64,000 nt of DNA from Takifugu bimaculatus (taxonomy: Eukaryota > Chordata > Actinopteri > Tetraodontiformes > Tetraodontidae): assembly GCA_004026145.2 (NCBI GenBank), contig CP034993.1, positions 9,040,770 to 9,104,769 of the forward strand, in the 5' to 3' direction. The translations under genes were made by a program, and so were the position numbers. This document shows positions 23,131-34,900 of the stretch, in pieces (the first letter of the stretch is position 1; every line of letters starts with the position of its first letter). A model generated the notes under the pieces. It did no database searches, had not been told where the DNA came from, and was given only the letters and a program-made list of their open reading frames with translations.

Positions 23131-24347
23131 CGGTGATGGAATTGACTTGACTGTATAGAATCCAGACGGGCGGCAGCTATGGACGCCTGAGAGCATCATG
23201 AAGCATCTGCAGGACCCAAAACGGGACAGCTAGTACGTGGATCGGCACCGTCACGGGACACGTGGGGCGTAATCAAGAGACGAGAGGACAAAGCTGTGGA
23301 TTTGTTCTGTTAAAGTCGCTCAGCTGCTGTTTCAGAAGATCTGACCTCGATGGGACGTTTGTGCTATTTAAGGAGAGACCAAATGATCCTGCCGGCCTAA
23401 AAGATCTCGCTCCGCGCGCACCGACCGTCGCATATGCTAGCGCGTCCAGTCCAGCGGCTATGGCGGTGTGAGCGGCGCAGCGGGCGCCGCGCCCTTCACG
23501 GTCCTGACAGATGGCGCCGCTATTACCTCGGGCAGCGAGGAGAGAATGGCCGTGGCGGGATTAAGTTATAGAGAGGAAACGCATGAAAAGAGGGTTTCAA
23601 AGGAAAATGAGAAGCTGTGATCGGAACGTGAATCCGATGGGAAGCGGGGGAAATAATAAATAGGCAAAATACAGCAGAGTTGTTGAAACATGGCGTTTAA
23701 TGGCTTTTCTCTCATTTTATCGGGGCCTTCAAACTGAGTCGGGCCGTCTGCAGCCCCCGCCCGGGGCTGATTAGTCTGCGGAAGGGGTTCGCCTCCCGTC
23801 CGCCTCCCACCGCCAAGAAAATGGAACGACTGAGAAATAATTACTTTCTGCTTAGTCTAATAAGCAAAAAGGGAACGCGTATGGAGGACGGGGGGACGGC
23901 AGGAGACGCCTGGAGTCAATCCTGTTATGAGCAGTTCTTCCTGAGATCTTTACGCCCATGATGACGGCGCACGAGCGTCACTGGCGATCGCGCGGAACCA
24001 GAGGGCGAAGCCGAAAAACGAGACCCAAGTGGCCTTTGATCCAATAAATGATGGATGGTTACGTGGTCACGCGGTAAGGTCATCCGCCGGAGAAACGGGA
24101 GGTGATCGCCGCTCCGTGGTTTGTAGCGCGCCGCGGCTTCGGGCTGGACCGCCTCCCAAAGGTTGTTTTAACGGTGACAGGACGGACGAGACGTGATCAC
24201 GTTCACGTTGTCGCCAACTCGCTGACACAATAATGCATATTTGTGTGTTTTCAGGAGGCCCGTCTTCTCTGGGGGAGCCCCGGGTCATCCTGGAGGACCT
24301 TTGACCTTCTCCCGTCTGCTGGAGAGAAGCCCAAAGGTCTCCAACAC
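23131..24347. other. CpG-rich unique sequence, no gene seen
   Basis: CpG dinucleotides are frequent (for example 23,400-23,530 and 24,105-24,140), which may indicate a hypomethylated regulatory patch. No start-proximal exon, TATA word or recognised protein frame accompanies it. Confidence 0.4.
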
Positions 24348-24371
24348 CCACACACACACACACACACACAC
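24348..24371. repeat. (CA)n microsatellite
   Basis: About 12 CA units. Confidence 0.95.
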
Positions 24372-26674
24372 TTCTAAGCAGATCAGTGTTTTCGTGCTAT
24401 GACCTATTTTACCCCCAGAGCTTCTCACCCCTCTACCAGGGGCGTTGCTGGTCACGCAGGGCTTCACGTGGGATTAATCTCACGGTCGGAGCAGCACTCG
24501 GTGTTCACAGCAGAGCAAAACTAACACAATTAGCAGCTGATTGGGTTTGCAGAGACGATGGCTGAAGAGTGGGGCAAGATTTCCTCGGAATTCCCTCAAA
24601 CTGCATCCAAACGTGGTCACTTCTCCTCTCTCAGCCATAGGGGACGAGAACTTAGCTTCACGTCACGTTAGCTTCACCGAAGGGCCAATGTTGTTGTGTT
24701 TTCCCTGAGATTGACGTGTTTTAGGTGTGTGCATTTCTCCACTTCCAAACGCCAAACGTTCATCAACACCTGGATTTCCTCAGTCACAGCTGGATTTATG
24801 TGTTTTTAAGGAGATAACAAAAAAGATCTGACATTTCCCTCCTCTAAAAGCCGTTGACTCCACTGGGTCAACAAACCAAAACAACCTCAATCACCTTAAT
24901 AATCTGACTGACATCAACAATTACACCTTGTTTGATTTAGCTGCTAATTTGTAAATGTAATATTTTATAAAATAAATAGAAGTTGATAGCAGACAGCTAT
25001 ATGAAAAGTGTCCCTTTTTCCCACGAAAAGCATTTTCCTTCGTGTTGTATTGAGAACATTAAAAGACACATTGAGCGGCAGGTGAACGGTCCTGATTGGG
25101 ACGAGACGTCCCATCAGAAGGACCTTCAGAACCTCGGGGACACTCTGCTGTCCTTTGGTCCGTCACCGTGTCAGCCTTGGCGGAGGCCTCCTGTGTTAAT
25201 GCCTCTTTAATCTCTTCATCTTTTCATTTATTTATAAGGACGACGGCGCGCTGGCTCATGCCCAGCATGCACACACGTCAGCGGGGACTAATTAGCCGAC
25301 TTTTTTCAGTACTTTGCGACTGTCAGGCAGCCTCAAGTTTGGTTGAATGTGTGGCGCCGGCGAGTGCCCCCCCCCCGTCTGCCAGCTGCCGGTGCGACGG
25401 GAGCATGTTTAATACCTGACAAACGAGCACCATCACCTGGCACCTCGCTCCCACGCCGGCCTCGGGGTCACCGGGCCCGCCACGCAGGGCTGGAGAGCTG
25501 GAGGGGAGGATGTGAGGAGCATCCCGGAGCGCCGTTACGGGTCGCCGCAACCGAGTACGGCTCTCGCTTCGCCCGCGGCCATCTATAACGCACATCTGCA
25601 CGCAAACACGGGCGGGCAAGCGCACCTTTGGCGTCCTCCAACGGCCTTTTATCACTTGCTGACGACTACAAAGAGAATTAAAGAGGTGAATGTCCGCGTG
25701 TTAGTTGGAACTCAGATACCTGAAATGGACGCGGAGCAAAGTCGGATAAAACGGTAGAAAAAGCCGGTTTCACCTCCCGCACGTGAACGTTTTGCCCATC
25801 TGTGACTTCTCAGACGTGAGATGTTGACAGGCGGCTGCCAGAGCCCGTTTTGAAGTCACCGAGATGATTGACTCGTCCCGTTCCGCCGTGACATACATGC
25901 CATATATTATTCATTATTCTGCTCATTAGCAAGGCGCTCGCTGAGAGAGGAAGGTGAACGGTGCCACGGGTTGTCCATTAACAGCTGGAACGCCGAGACG
26001 CCCTCCACGGGTCTCGAGGCCCAATATTTTGCAGCATCCCGCCGTTCCTTCAGAAGGCTTTGAAAGAAAATAAAAGATCTTGAAGTGATTTCACCTCATC
26101 ACATTATTTCAAGTTCGGAGCAACACATTCGGAAAACAGTCGGGAGGTGAATACAAAACACAAGAAAACTGTTGAAAATTCACCTTTTTTAAATATTCTT
26201 CAGCGTGTGCACTTAATCTTAAGAGAAAGAGTTAATTTGCTACAATTAGCTAGCCCGCGTAGGATCAATTAGCAATTAGCATCCAACGCCAGCTGAGGGA
26301 ACAAAGCTGGAAGACTTGACGGAAAATTTCATCGCGCTGGATCCTGTTAAACAGCGATTTACAACCATATATTTGAGCTCTATGCCTGTTTGTTTTGTCT
26401 CACCCTGCCTGTCTCTCCTCTCAGCGCCCATAATGGAAATAATATTTCCCTCTCATTTTCCACATCAGCAGATTAAAAAGTGACGCCGTCGTAATCCGCG
26501 TGTGTGACGAACGCAGAGCTGCAACGGCGTCAAACCCCCCCGATCCATCTTCCCTCTTCCCCGAAGCATCTCCGTGTTTATTGGTTTGGAATTAAATCTT
26601 CCTTTGAAATCGTTAATAGACGTTACGTTTGCGGAATTTGCCGTTACGCCAGCGATGGAGATGAGAACGATTAA
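24372..26674. other. no gene seen
   Basis: Unique, partly CpG-rich sequence. The blocks at 25,880-25,990 (CATATATTATTCATTATTCTG) and 26,330-26,490 have an even, conserved-element look but no specific motif cluster. Several frames of 75-110 codons overlap each other on both strands and look like chance in GC-rich DNA. Confidence 0.4.
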
Positions 26675-26701
26675 CCCCCCCCCCCCCCCCCCAAAAAAAA
26701 A
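26675..26701 (+). repeat. poly-C (18 nt) followed by poly-A (9 nt)
   Basis: A homopolymer junction C18A9. Confidence 0.95.
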
Positions 26702-27180
26702 CCCACGAGAACCTGGAAAGACAACAATAAAAGATGGTTAAATCATTGATCGACCCCCCAGGGCACCCATCGATATTCTCCATGCAATTTAACCTCCGCT
26801 GCCAGGACGTGCCGACGCATAAGAGGCGCGTGAGCGATGTGGCGCGCTGTCGCTCACACGTGCACACGCTCTCACGCCTCCGACGCTTGATTGAAGACCG
26901 GGCGGCGCCGCGCGTCCTTCCACACACTCAGCGTCGCCTTTGGGAGGGAAAAACGCCGCAGAGGCCGACGTGAAGCGCGGCCAGCAGTTACCTCTGGTGC
27001 CGGGGGTTGTGGTGGCGGTGCTGGGGGGGGGGCTTTTACTCATGCACCCCTCCATTAGCCAGGTGCTGCCAGCTGAACAGAAATAAGAGAGAAAATCCCA
27101 GCAGTGATCAGTCAACAACAAAGGGTTTGCTATATTGTTTGGCGCCGCGTGATGCCCAGGCCTCAGCTTCAGCATGTGGT
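26702..27180. other. no gene seen
   Basis: CpG-rich unique sequence with a G-run near 27,021-27,031. The 156-codon minus-strand frame at 26,789-27,259 spans poly-C/G and has no recognisable domain. Confidence 0.4.
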
Positions 27181-27196
27181 CCCCCCCCCCCCCCCC
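27181..27196 (+). repeat. poly-C tract (16 nt)
   Basis: Uninterrupted C run. Confidence 0.95.
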
Positions 27197-28015
27197 AGTA
27201 GTGCAAGGAGGAGGGGGCTTTTCCCACAATGCTTTTGGTGTGTTTGCAACGGTAGCCATGCAAAATCAAAAACAAAAAACACCCCCCAACCTGAGGAGAA
27301 CAACACCCACTGTGGGGAGGAAGGCTGCCAGGCTCCCAAAACTGCAAATGTCAGCCGAAATAAGAGGAATATTTCATTCCTCTTTCACAGAGGTCTGAGG
27401 TGAAAGCGAAAGCATGTTTGTAGGTAGTTACTTTATTAAAGCGTGACTTCCTTTTCGTCGGGGAAAAATGAGCTCCTTCCTGTTTCAGGTGATTAATCCG
27501 CCAACGTGGGCAGTCAGTGTTTGGATTCATCCCGCCAGTCTTCCCTCTCCTGGAGCCGTCACTCTGGCCTGTCAGACAATACAAAGGGCTGCACTTGCTC
27601 TTGAACTCAGGGCTGCGCTTCATCCTCTCTGGAACTCAGGCTGAAGTCGCTAAAATGGGACCTGAATTTCCTTCAGATGATGCAAATGTGCGTTGATGGT
27701 GCCGTGAATTAAAGATGGGCTACATTAGCTCGCTCGCTAACGCACGAAGCTGGTTGGAAAAAGGCGGCGCTTGGGTTCGGCGTTGCCTGGAGGTACTGAG
27801 CAGAACCCACGCAGACAGACACCCTGAGGGGAAGACCTGAAGAACCCAGCGGAGGGCTGGAGAACATCAAGCTGCCCCAGAAAGATCCCAGGTTTGATCT
27901 CTCGTCTCAGAGAAACAAAGATCTTTACAAAGTAGTCCGTCTCCTCACCCTCCATGTTCAAACCTCCACCTCCTCTGACACGATTCTACTTCCTGCTACT
28001 TCCAATCAGCAGACG
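27197..28015. other. no gene seen
   Basis: Unique sequence with short anonymous frames. Confidence 0.5.
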
Positions 28016-28042
28016 CCCCCCCCCCCCCCCCCCCCCCCCCCC
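28016..28042 (+). repeat. poly-C tract (27 nt)
   Basis: The longest homopolymer in the window. Such a run can form an i-motif on this strand and G-quadruplex-like structures on the other. Confidence 0.95.
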
Positions 28043-28192
28043 GCAATTCTTCTCTGATTAGTCGCTGCTCGTTACGAGCGATGAATGGCGCTTCCCTGTT
28101 CCTCGGCAGACTCCTAAACAAGACGGAGCAGTTAAAACGAGGCATGGTGGACCCGGAGAAGCTCCTAAACCGGTGCAACGGCATGCATTGCT

Positions 28193-28206
28193 GTTGCCAT
28201 GGTAAC
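28193..28206 (+). promoter_or_regulatory. perfect RFX X-box palindrome
   Basis: GTTGCCATGGTAAC matches the X-box consensus bound by RFX factors (GTTRCCATGGNAAC) at every position. X-boxes of this quality usually sit in promoters of ciliary genes or in RFX-bound enhancers. No gene start is recognised next to it. Confidence 0.5.
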
Positions 28207-28392
28207 AAAAAGGGAAGGTATAAGACAGCAGCTACATTTTTAGCTGTTTTTTTTTTTAGCCTTATTTGGTCTTAATCTTAACCTGAGCAGTATGCACACG
28301 TGCATGTGAGCTAGCGGGACTAGAATAAAGGTTTGCTTGGCTCTTCACACATGGGATCAGTGGAGTGATGTTGAGGAGATCATGATAGACAG

Positions 28393-28434
28393 ATGTGTGT
28401 GTGTGTGTGTGTGTGTGTGTGGGGGGGGGGGGGG
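28393..28434 (+). repeat. (TG)n joined directly to a G-run
   Basis: Fourteen TG units run straight into 14-15 G residues. The adjoining tracts have Z-DNA-forming and G-quadruplex-forming potential. Confidence 0.95.
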
Positions 28435-28772
28435 TGTATTCAAACACTCTGTATACACCAATGCGGTGGAGCTAATTTGACAGAGCTGCGAGTTTCTCTC
28501 TTATCAGTTGTCGTCGACCACCTCCTGCACATAAATAGTACATGACAGACTTTTTGATTCTGGATCTCTTCTTGGAGGGAGGATTTACCGGAGGAGCTCC
28601 GCTTTGATCAGGAGACAGTCGGAGCTACAGAGGAGGGCACCACGCACTCATCTATGCTTATTTATATAGGTCCAGTTCAGACCCTGGGGGGGGCGGGTAC
28701 CGATCCCAGTGACCTCTTCCTCCCCTCCTTTCAGATTCACTTCCTGTTGAGGTTGCCCGCTGTGCGCTATTA
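28435..28772. other. no gene seen
   Basis: Unique sequence, no recognised feature. Confidence 0.5.
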
Positions 28773-28787
28773 CCCCCCCCCCCCCCC
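28773..28787 (+). repeat. poly-C tract (15 nt)
   Basis: Uninterrupted C run. Confidence 0.95.
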
Positions 28788-29919
28788 TAATTTGCTGCAC
28801 CTGCGTCTGGCCGTCAGTCAGCTCTTCCAGCATCTCGGCATCCCCCCTTTGCTTGATTCCAATTTTGGAGCTTCTGCTAACTTGGTGAAGCCACCCTGTT
28901 CTCCATGATGAATGGAAGTCAGAGACACGGACCGGACCCCTGCTTGATGACAGCCGTCAGCACAAATCAAGTATACGGCTGTAAACACGTGCTCGGTGCG
29001 GGCACGCCAGTGAATCACAGGCAGCTCTGCAGCGCATGTGCGTGCAGCAGCATCGAGCACGTCAATTAGAAATGGAATCTAGATTCACTGAAAGGTGCAA
29101 TTAAGACGTATCCTTTTGCACAGCTAGCCTTAGCGCTAACAGCTCGCTTCACATGTATGTCACATGGTGTATCGCGTTCGGCGACGCGCCGATGGCGCCA
29201 AACTGGAGATCCCGCCACTTTGAAACTTTTACTTCACTCGTTACGGAAACGGTGGCGCCGAAACAGCGGCGTCGCCAGATTATCGCACATAAATCTTGTC
29301 TGACTGATCAGGCCCTGCGTGATAGCTGCGCCTCATCTGTCACAACGGAATGTTCACCGAGTTCTGCGAGGAATTAGCATAATGCGGCGGCTCCGTGTGG
29401 GACTTGGAGCGTGCAGGATTTGAACGCTGTCACGGCTGCGTTTACGACAGAATCTCTGCTAATGCTGCGATCCCGACAGCGTTGCCGGACACGAGCGGCC
29501 CAGCCGGGAGCAGCTCTTCCTATGGAATTAGAGATCTACAAAGCTAATTTGCTGGAAGCACAGGTGAAAATAACACGTTCTGCTCGAGGCAACAGCGGCA
29601 TTTTGATTTGGAAGAAAACAAAACGCATAAAATAAAATAAAACGTTTTATCTTTCCTTGTTTATGACCCCATTTGTGTTTTTTTGCCAACATGACATCAT
29701 TACGGCAGTTATATACGACAAAACATATAAAGTTGTGCTCCGCACGACGGCACTGATGCTGTAAAAGCTTCGTATAACAACAACAATAATAATAATATGA
29801 GCCATCATTATGCTAACAAAGCTAACGATGACGCCAACAATGTAAATAAATGTACAGTGTGGAAATGTTTGCCTTTAGCACCACGTCGGTATCATCATGT
29901 GATCACATCCCATCTGTCC
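28788..29919. other. no gene seen
   Basis: Unique sequence, CpG-rich around 29,170-29,290. An AT-rich part near 29,625-29,860 contains AATAAAATAAAA and ATAATAATAATATG words. No exon or repeat body recognised. Confidence 0.45.
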
Positions 29920-30135
29920 GACTCCAGCGGGGTGGGAGGCGCTGTCCGTCTGCAGCGGCGAGCGTCAGCCGGCGGCGTGACGCGGCGCCCTGCTCCCGAG
30001 CCGCCGATCCTGCAAAGAAAGCGCGACGAAACAGCGAATAATGAAAGTCGTGCCTGGTACGTGTAGCAACAACTAATCCCTCAACCTGGGCGCGGGCCCG
30101 AGCGCGGCGGCGGCGGCCTCGCTCCCCCTCCCCCG
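29920..30135. promoter_or_regulatory. CpG-rich patch, possible CpG island
   Basis: A dense run of CpG-containing words (GGCGGCGTGACGCGGCGCCC, GGGCGCGGGCCCGAGCGCGG). It is the most CpG-dense 200 bp in the window after 57,900-58,170. Such patches often mark promoters, but no start codon with a recognisable product follows on either strand. Confidence 0.35.
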
Positions 30136-30439
30136 CCCTGTTCCTGTGTGTGCCGGCGTGATAGAATCTCCCCAGGCTCCTTCATCCTCTTTGACGGCCG
30201 TCCAGGATCCGCACCGACTGCTTTTGTCTGCTCCTCTCTCCAGATATTTAGGTATTCATCACTCCTATCCATGACTCTGATGGGCCTGCTGGCTGCGGTC
30301 TGCCTCCAGACAGCACTCCAGAGAGGAGTGTGTGTGTGTGCATGTGTGTGTGTGTGTGTCTTGGAAGTACAGCGCTTATCTGCTCTGAACACCAACACAA
30401 GCGTCTGCGGATTCCCAAATGCTGTAAATGTGAGTGTGT
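30136..30439. repeat. interrupted (TG)n region
   Basis: GT units at 30,331-30,358 with one CA-type interruption, in otherwise unique sequence. Confidence 0.7.
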
Positions 30440-30642
30440 ATGTGTGTTTGGGAAGTGGGGCCCATTTTGGCTGGTTCCCAAAACTTCAGGGTTTGAGGGT
30501 TGAGACAAAGTTCTAAAGCTGAGGTTACCTTTAGATTTAGGGTTTTAGTTGGAACGGTTCGGGTCCCCATAGTAATACATCCATGTATTTCTATCTTCGT
30601 GGGGACAGCAATACATGGATGTGTGTGTGTGTGTGTGTGTGA
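30440..30642 (+). repeat. interspersed fish-type repeat fragment ending in (TG)n
   Basis: GGGGCCCATTTTGGCTGGTT, TTCAGGGTTTGAGGGTTGAG, TTTAGATTTAGGGTTTTAG and TTCTATCTTCGTGGGGACAG follow the word order of a common fish repeat that ends in (TG)n. A diverged partner in opposite orientation lies at 9,722-9,832. Confidence 0.55.
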
Positions 30643-32551
30643 CAAAGAGTGAGATTAAGAGGATGGAATACTTTTTCTTGCAGTGTCGGCAAACAAAGAG
30701 TGTGTGTGAGTGTGTTTCTGTGAAGACGCAGGACAGGATCAGTGCGCAGAGGCTCCCTAAATAAAAAAGGTGTGTGTTTAAACAAGCAACAGATCGCCGA
30801 AATTTGAGAAGTTTATTTCTGGATCCTTCTGGATCCTTTTGGATCCTAAACCTTTGTGAATGAGGCAGATTTGGGAAGAACACGCGAATGCCTGTTGTGC
30901 ACGTGTGTTGTGCACCGCGGAGGCCGCAGCTCTGGCTGAGAATAAGGGGCGGAGTCAGTGAGATAATGCTGATGGAGTTAATCAGGCTCATCTGGACTCG
31001 TCGGCCCACAGTCGTGGTTCTGTTTAAGGTTCTCCATCACTGGAGAACCCTGGATAGGTGGGGAGGAGGCCTCATGAGTCAGACACCCATCTTTATCTCC
31101 TTCCCTTTCTCTGATCCAAGCTTTGCTGGAAATAAATGAGGAAGGAATTTGTTGGATTATAGCGTAACGCTGACCAAAGCGCTTTAGCATGCTAAAGCTG
31201 GACTAGACTGTGCTAACAACAGCTAGCAGTTGCCTCCACTGCTTCTATACTGGACTTCTATCATCTCATCTGGGTTGAGCTCCTCAGGCTCTCCGACCTC
31301 TGAGGGAGAACCAGGACTACATGGGAGTGAAGGCTGGAGACGAGGTGCTGCCAGGCCTCTGCTGCCCTTCAGGGGTCCTCTTTTAGAAGCAGACGCCTGC
31401 CTTTTGTGCCGCTGTGACATGACAAGAACTTGAAAACGAACTGATTTCATCGCATATTCCGAAGCTCTTTCACCAGGAATCATATACAACTATGAGCCCC
31501 GACCTGCTGGAGGTGGAACATTGAGAAGGAACATCGGGAATGATGGGGAGGGAAGTTTAAAGACAGGTAAGAAGATGAAATGAAGCCTTTTAGCTTCAGC
31601 GGTTCGACGCCTGTCCAGACCCAGTGAGGGAGGGAACGCTGCGAGGCTGCTGCCGCCTGGAAGCACGTCTTCTTCTCGTATGCAGGCTTCTGATGTGCTG
31701 TATATTTCTGGTGTGCTTTACACACACACGCACGCCCACGTGCGTCTCAGCTTCACAATCTCCATCCGCACACATACAGTATACTGTATATATATAATAT
31801 ATTTGGCATCTGGAGAACGCCCCTCAGCAATAAGGCACAATATATCTCAGGAATATCAGCCGCCCAGCTGCACTTTATGGAATATTTATGGCGGGAACAT
31901 GGCAGCCGGTGTTTGCGGCAGGGTTTATGGGGAACACCCCAAAGTGCAGCGCCGCCTGCGTCGCCTCTCCTCAGGCAGCCATCTTTGACCACTGCAGCGT
32001 CGCCGATGAGTGAGTGGAAATAAACAGGTAACCGATCGTCTGCAACAGCCCGTTTGTCCGTCTCCACCGCGTAGAGTTCCCAAACCGGCGACGTTTTCGT
32101 GAGCGCTAAATGCACAAACTGGCTAGCTCGATTTGTTTGAGACACTCGTTGCCTTTCTCGATCCTCCACTCACACTTTAATCATCTTCAGCAACATTTTA
32201 ACACATAAAACAAATCAACCTGTCCACAAGAACAAAGTAATTAATAACGACAACGAGCTAATCATTGATGAGGCTAATGTTTTCTTAAAAATGTGTGGAG
32301 CTCCCACAGATTAGGATTGGTTTCATCTCTGGTGGGATTTTCTGCTTTGTGCTTTTTTTTTATCGATGTAACTCGAAACCATTTTATTTCCCTGTCCGAC
32401 GCCGTTTTCTAGTAGCAGAACTCTCAACAATATTCTGTCCATCTTTGTACCCCTGGTGTCATGTTTTCAGAGTGCGTATCAGTGAGGGAAAAGGCAGAGA
32501 GATGATGGAGGGAGGGGGTCGGACAGGGAGGTGTTATGTGTCAAATAGTCG

Positions 32552-32553
<2 letters not shown>
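30643..32553. other. no gene seen; small tandem and palindromic motifs
   Basis: A 10-bp unit (TTCTGGATCC-like) is repeated three times at 30,818-30,847. An 8-bp hairpin GGTTCTCC/GGAGAACC lies at 31,028-31,049. A perfect 18-bp palindrome, GCTTTAGCATGCTAAAGC, is at 31,181-31,198. CAG|GTAAGA at 31,562-31,567 is donor-like without a partner. ACAGTATACTGTATATATA near 31,776 is AT-rich low complexity. Confidence 0.5.

Positions 32554-32597
<44 letters not shown>
32554..32597. repeat. (GT)n microsatellite
   Basis: About 22 GT units. Confidence 0.98.
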
Positions 32598-33763
32598 AGG
32601 GTGCACCTCAGGGAGCTGCTGGTCACAACGCTGTCATATTGATAGACATGTCAAACAGGACTTGGCGGGGGTGGGTTAAGAGCTGCTCTGGGAGGAAACG
32701 TGAGAGATGAAAAAAGAGAATTAAAAAAAATAAAAGCGAAAGAGCGAGCAGCGGCCACGTGTCACGTCGCGACTCCCGGTGATATTTACCCGTCTCGCAC
32801 AGTTAAAGTCCACCAAAACCGGGAAGACAGGAAAACCTTGCCTGTGAATCCAGTAGCGCTAACAGAATCAGCTAATTTGATGCTAGTTAAAAGCCCGTGA
32901 TGGGTTCATGGCTCCTCTGTGTCTGGTATTTCGGACCAGCTGACTGTTGCCATTGACGACCGACCAACACTGTGTTTGTGACAACAACCCCGCAGACATG
33001 AACAATTAAAGGGGAAGTGCAATTTCCCCTCTATATGAGCACAGGCGTGGATTTATTGACCTCCATGATGGCCCTGGCCCAATCTCACCTTCCCAGCTAT
33101 AAACCAGTCGCACGTTTACTGGTGCGATGCCGAAAACTCACCAGTTTTCCCATCCTGTGCGTTGTTTCCCGACGTTTCCCGACTGGTCTCTTCGTGCGCG
33201 ACTGTTGTGTTTGAACTCGGCTGAGGCCGTCTGAGCTGTGGCCTTCTCTGAATTATTAAAAAAGGGGGGGGCGAAGCTTGTATTTATGTTTCACTCTTGG
33301 CTCCGTTATTAAACTGGATTTATTTCCCATCACAACGCTGTCCTGCGTATCTGCGCCACATCAGTCGTCGCCTCTACAGCCTCCTGGAGAGGGAGCATGA
33401 TTTCAAAAGCTCTTTCTCCTCCTTCAGGCGGTAAAATGGCCCTATTTGTCTGCGGCGCATTACGCTCTGCAACAGGCACTCCGCCGCCCGTTGTTCTCCC
33501 CAGCGTCTCCTGCCTTCACAGCCCCAAACCTCAGCACTTCTGAGCCTCAGATGATGCTGAACAGCTGCTGAATTCATGTAGTCGCCATCAACCTTCCGTT
33601 GGATTCTGGACAATCTAAGCAGGAAACCTTTGACGTTTAAAAAATGTAGTTGAATTTGTGATGTTCTACCAAATGTTCGAGTTGACCGAATTGGATTTCA
33701 GCGTCACGTGTTCTTTCTCGAAAGGAACCGTGTTCAGATGGAAACGAGTGTGAAAACAGGGTG
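32598..33763. other. no gene seen
   Basis: Unique sequence, no recognised feature. Confidence 0.5.
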
Positions 33764-34290
33764 AATACGCCCACTCCCCAGGAGCACAGCTGAGGACACG
33801 CCCACTCCCCAGGAGCACAGCTGAGGACACGCCCACTCCTCAGGAGCACAGTTGAGGACACGCCCACTCATCAGGAGCACAGTTGAGGACACGCCCACTG
33901 CTCAGGAGCACGGTTGAGGACACGCCCACTCCTGAGGAGCACCGTTGAGGATACGCCCACTCCTGAGGAGCACAGTTGAGGACACGCCCACTGCTCAGGA
34001 GCACAGCTGCTGGTCTATGAGGAGATTTCAAAGATCTCCGATCTATGATTCCAGCTGATCAGGAGTTATCCAGAAGCTGTTGGACTGGGCACGCCCACTG
34101 CTCAGGAGCACAGATGAGGACACGCCCACTGCTCAGGAGCACAGTTGAGGACACGCCCACTCCTGAGGAGCACAGTTAAGGACACGCCCACTGCTCAGGA
34201 GCACAGCTGCTGGTCTATGAGGAGATTTCAAAGATCTCCGATCTATGATTCCAGCTGATCAGGAGTTATCCAGAAGCTGTTGGACTGGGC
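33764..34290. repeat. 31-bp minisatellite with 200-bp higher-order duplication
   Basis: The unit is about 31 bp, with a core ACACGCCCACT followed by CAGGAGCACAGTTGAG. It is present about eight times at 33,764-34,008 and about four times at 34,090-34,207. Each array ends in the same 82-bp non-repeat tail (GCTGCTGGTCTATGAGGAG to GAAGCTGTTGGACTGGG), at 34,007-34,090 and 34,207-34,290. The two tails look identical and lie exactly 200 bp apart, so part of the array plus its tail was duplicated recently as one block. Minus-strand frames coding CAPGEWACPQL-type strings are repeat artefacts. Confidence 0.96.
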
Positions 34291-34439
34291 TCATCCCACC
34301 ATCATTGTCTTCCAGTTATGAAGAAATCTGAGGCTTCTTGGACTCCTGGACCTGCGTGCTTCTCCCTGTGTCACACAATGGCAGTGAACACATCATCCCT
34401 CCATCACTGACTTTACTCTTTGGCGTTTAAAACCCACTT
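34291..34439. other. no gene seen
   Basis: Unique flank of the minisatellite. Confidence 0.5.
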
Positions 34440-34900
34440 TTAATCTGTTGATGAAGACATGTCGGTAGAAATGACAACTCCATTAAATAACTCCGGCGCC
34501 CGTAATTACCAATTCAAATTGAAACTCCGTGGGTGTCTAATTTCCATGAACTCTCACGAGGAGATGTGCTGCGGTGAGGATTGAGACCCCGAATGCAGCA
34601 CAGTTTACTGATATGGCTGCATGACTGAAGCTGCTGTAACAGTAGAGTCCAAATCCATAAATCCACAGGGAAGTGGCGTTTATTTAACGTACAGCTTTAA
34701 CACCAGCTGTATTTACTTAAGCAAGTGTTTTTTATTGTTTCTGACTGTCGAGGCGAGGCGAGAGTCTAATTATTCCTCAAACATGTAATTGATGATCGCT
34801 GATGTTTTGTGGAACAACTTAACGCAATCTCACAATTAATCGCCACGCTGATTTGAAGCAGTTAGCTTTGATTACCCAACACTTTTTTTTTCTTTTAACC
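34440..34900. promoter_or_regulatory. candidate conserved non-coding elements
   Basis: Two unique sub-blocks: 34,470-34,560 (CCATTAAATAACTCC, CCCGTAATTACCAATTCAAA) and 34,770-34,890 (CATGTAATTGATGATCGCTG, TCACAATTAATCGCCAC). Both have TAATTA/AATTGA homeodomain-like clusters and no repeats. Function inferred from words only. Confidence 0.27.

Noticed and set aside
26789..27259. 156-codon minus-strand open frame
   Set aside because: Spans G/C homopolymers in CpG-rich DNA, where long chance frames are expected.
30545..31009. 154-codon minus-strand open frame
   Set aside because: Includes (CA)n-coded Thr-His repeats and part of an interspersed repeat.
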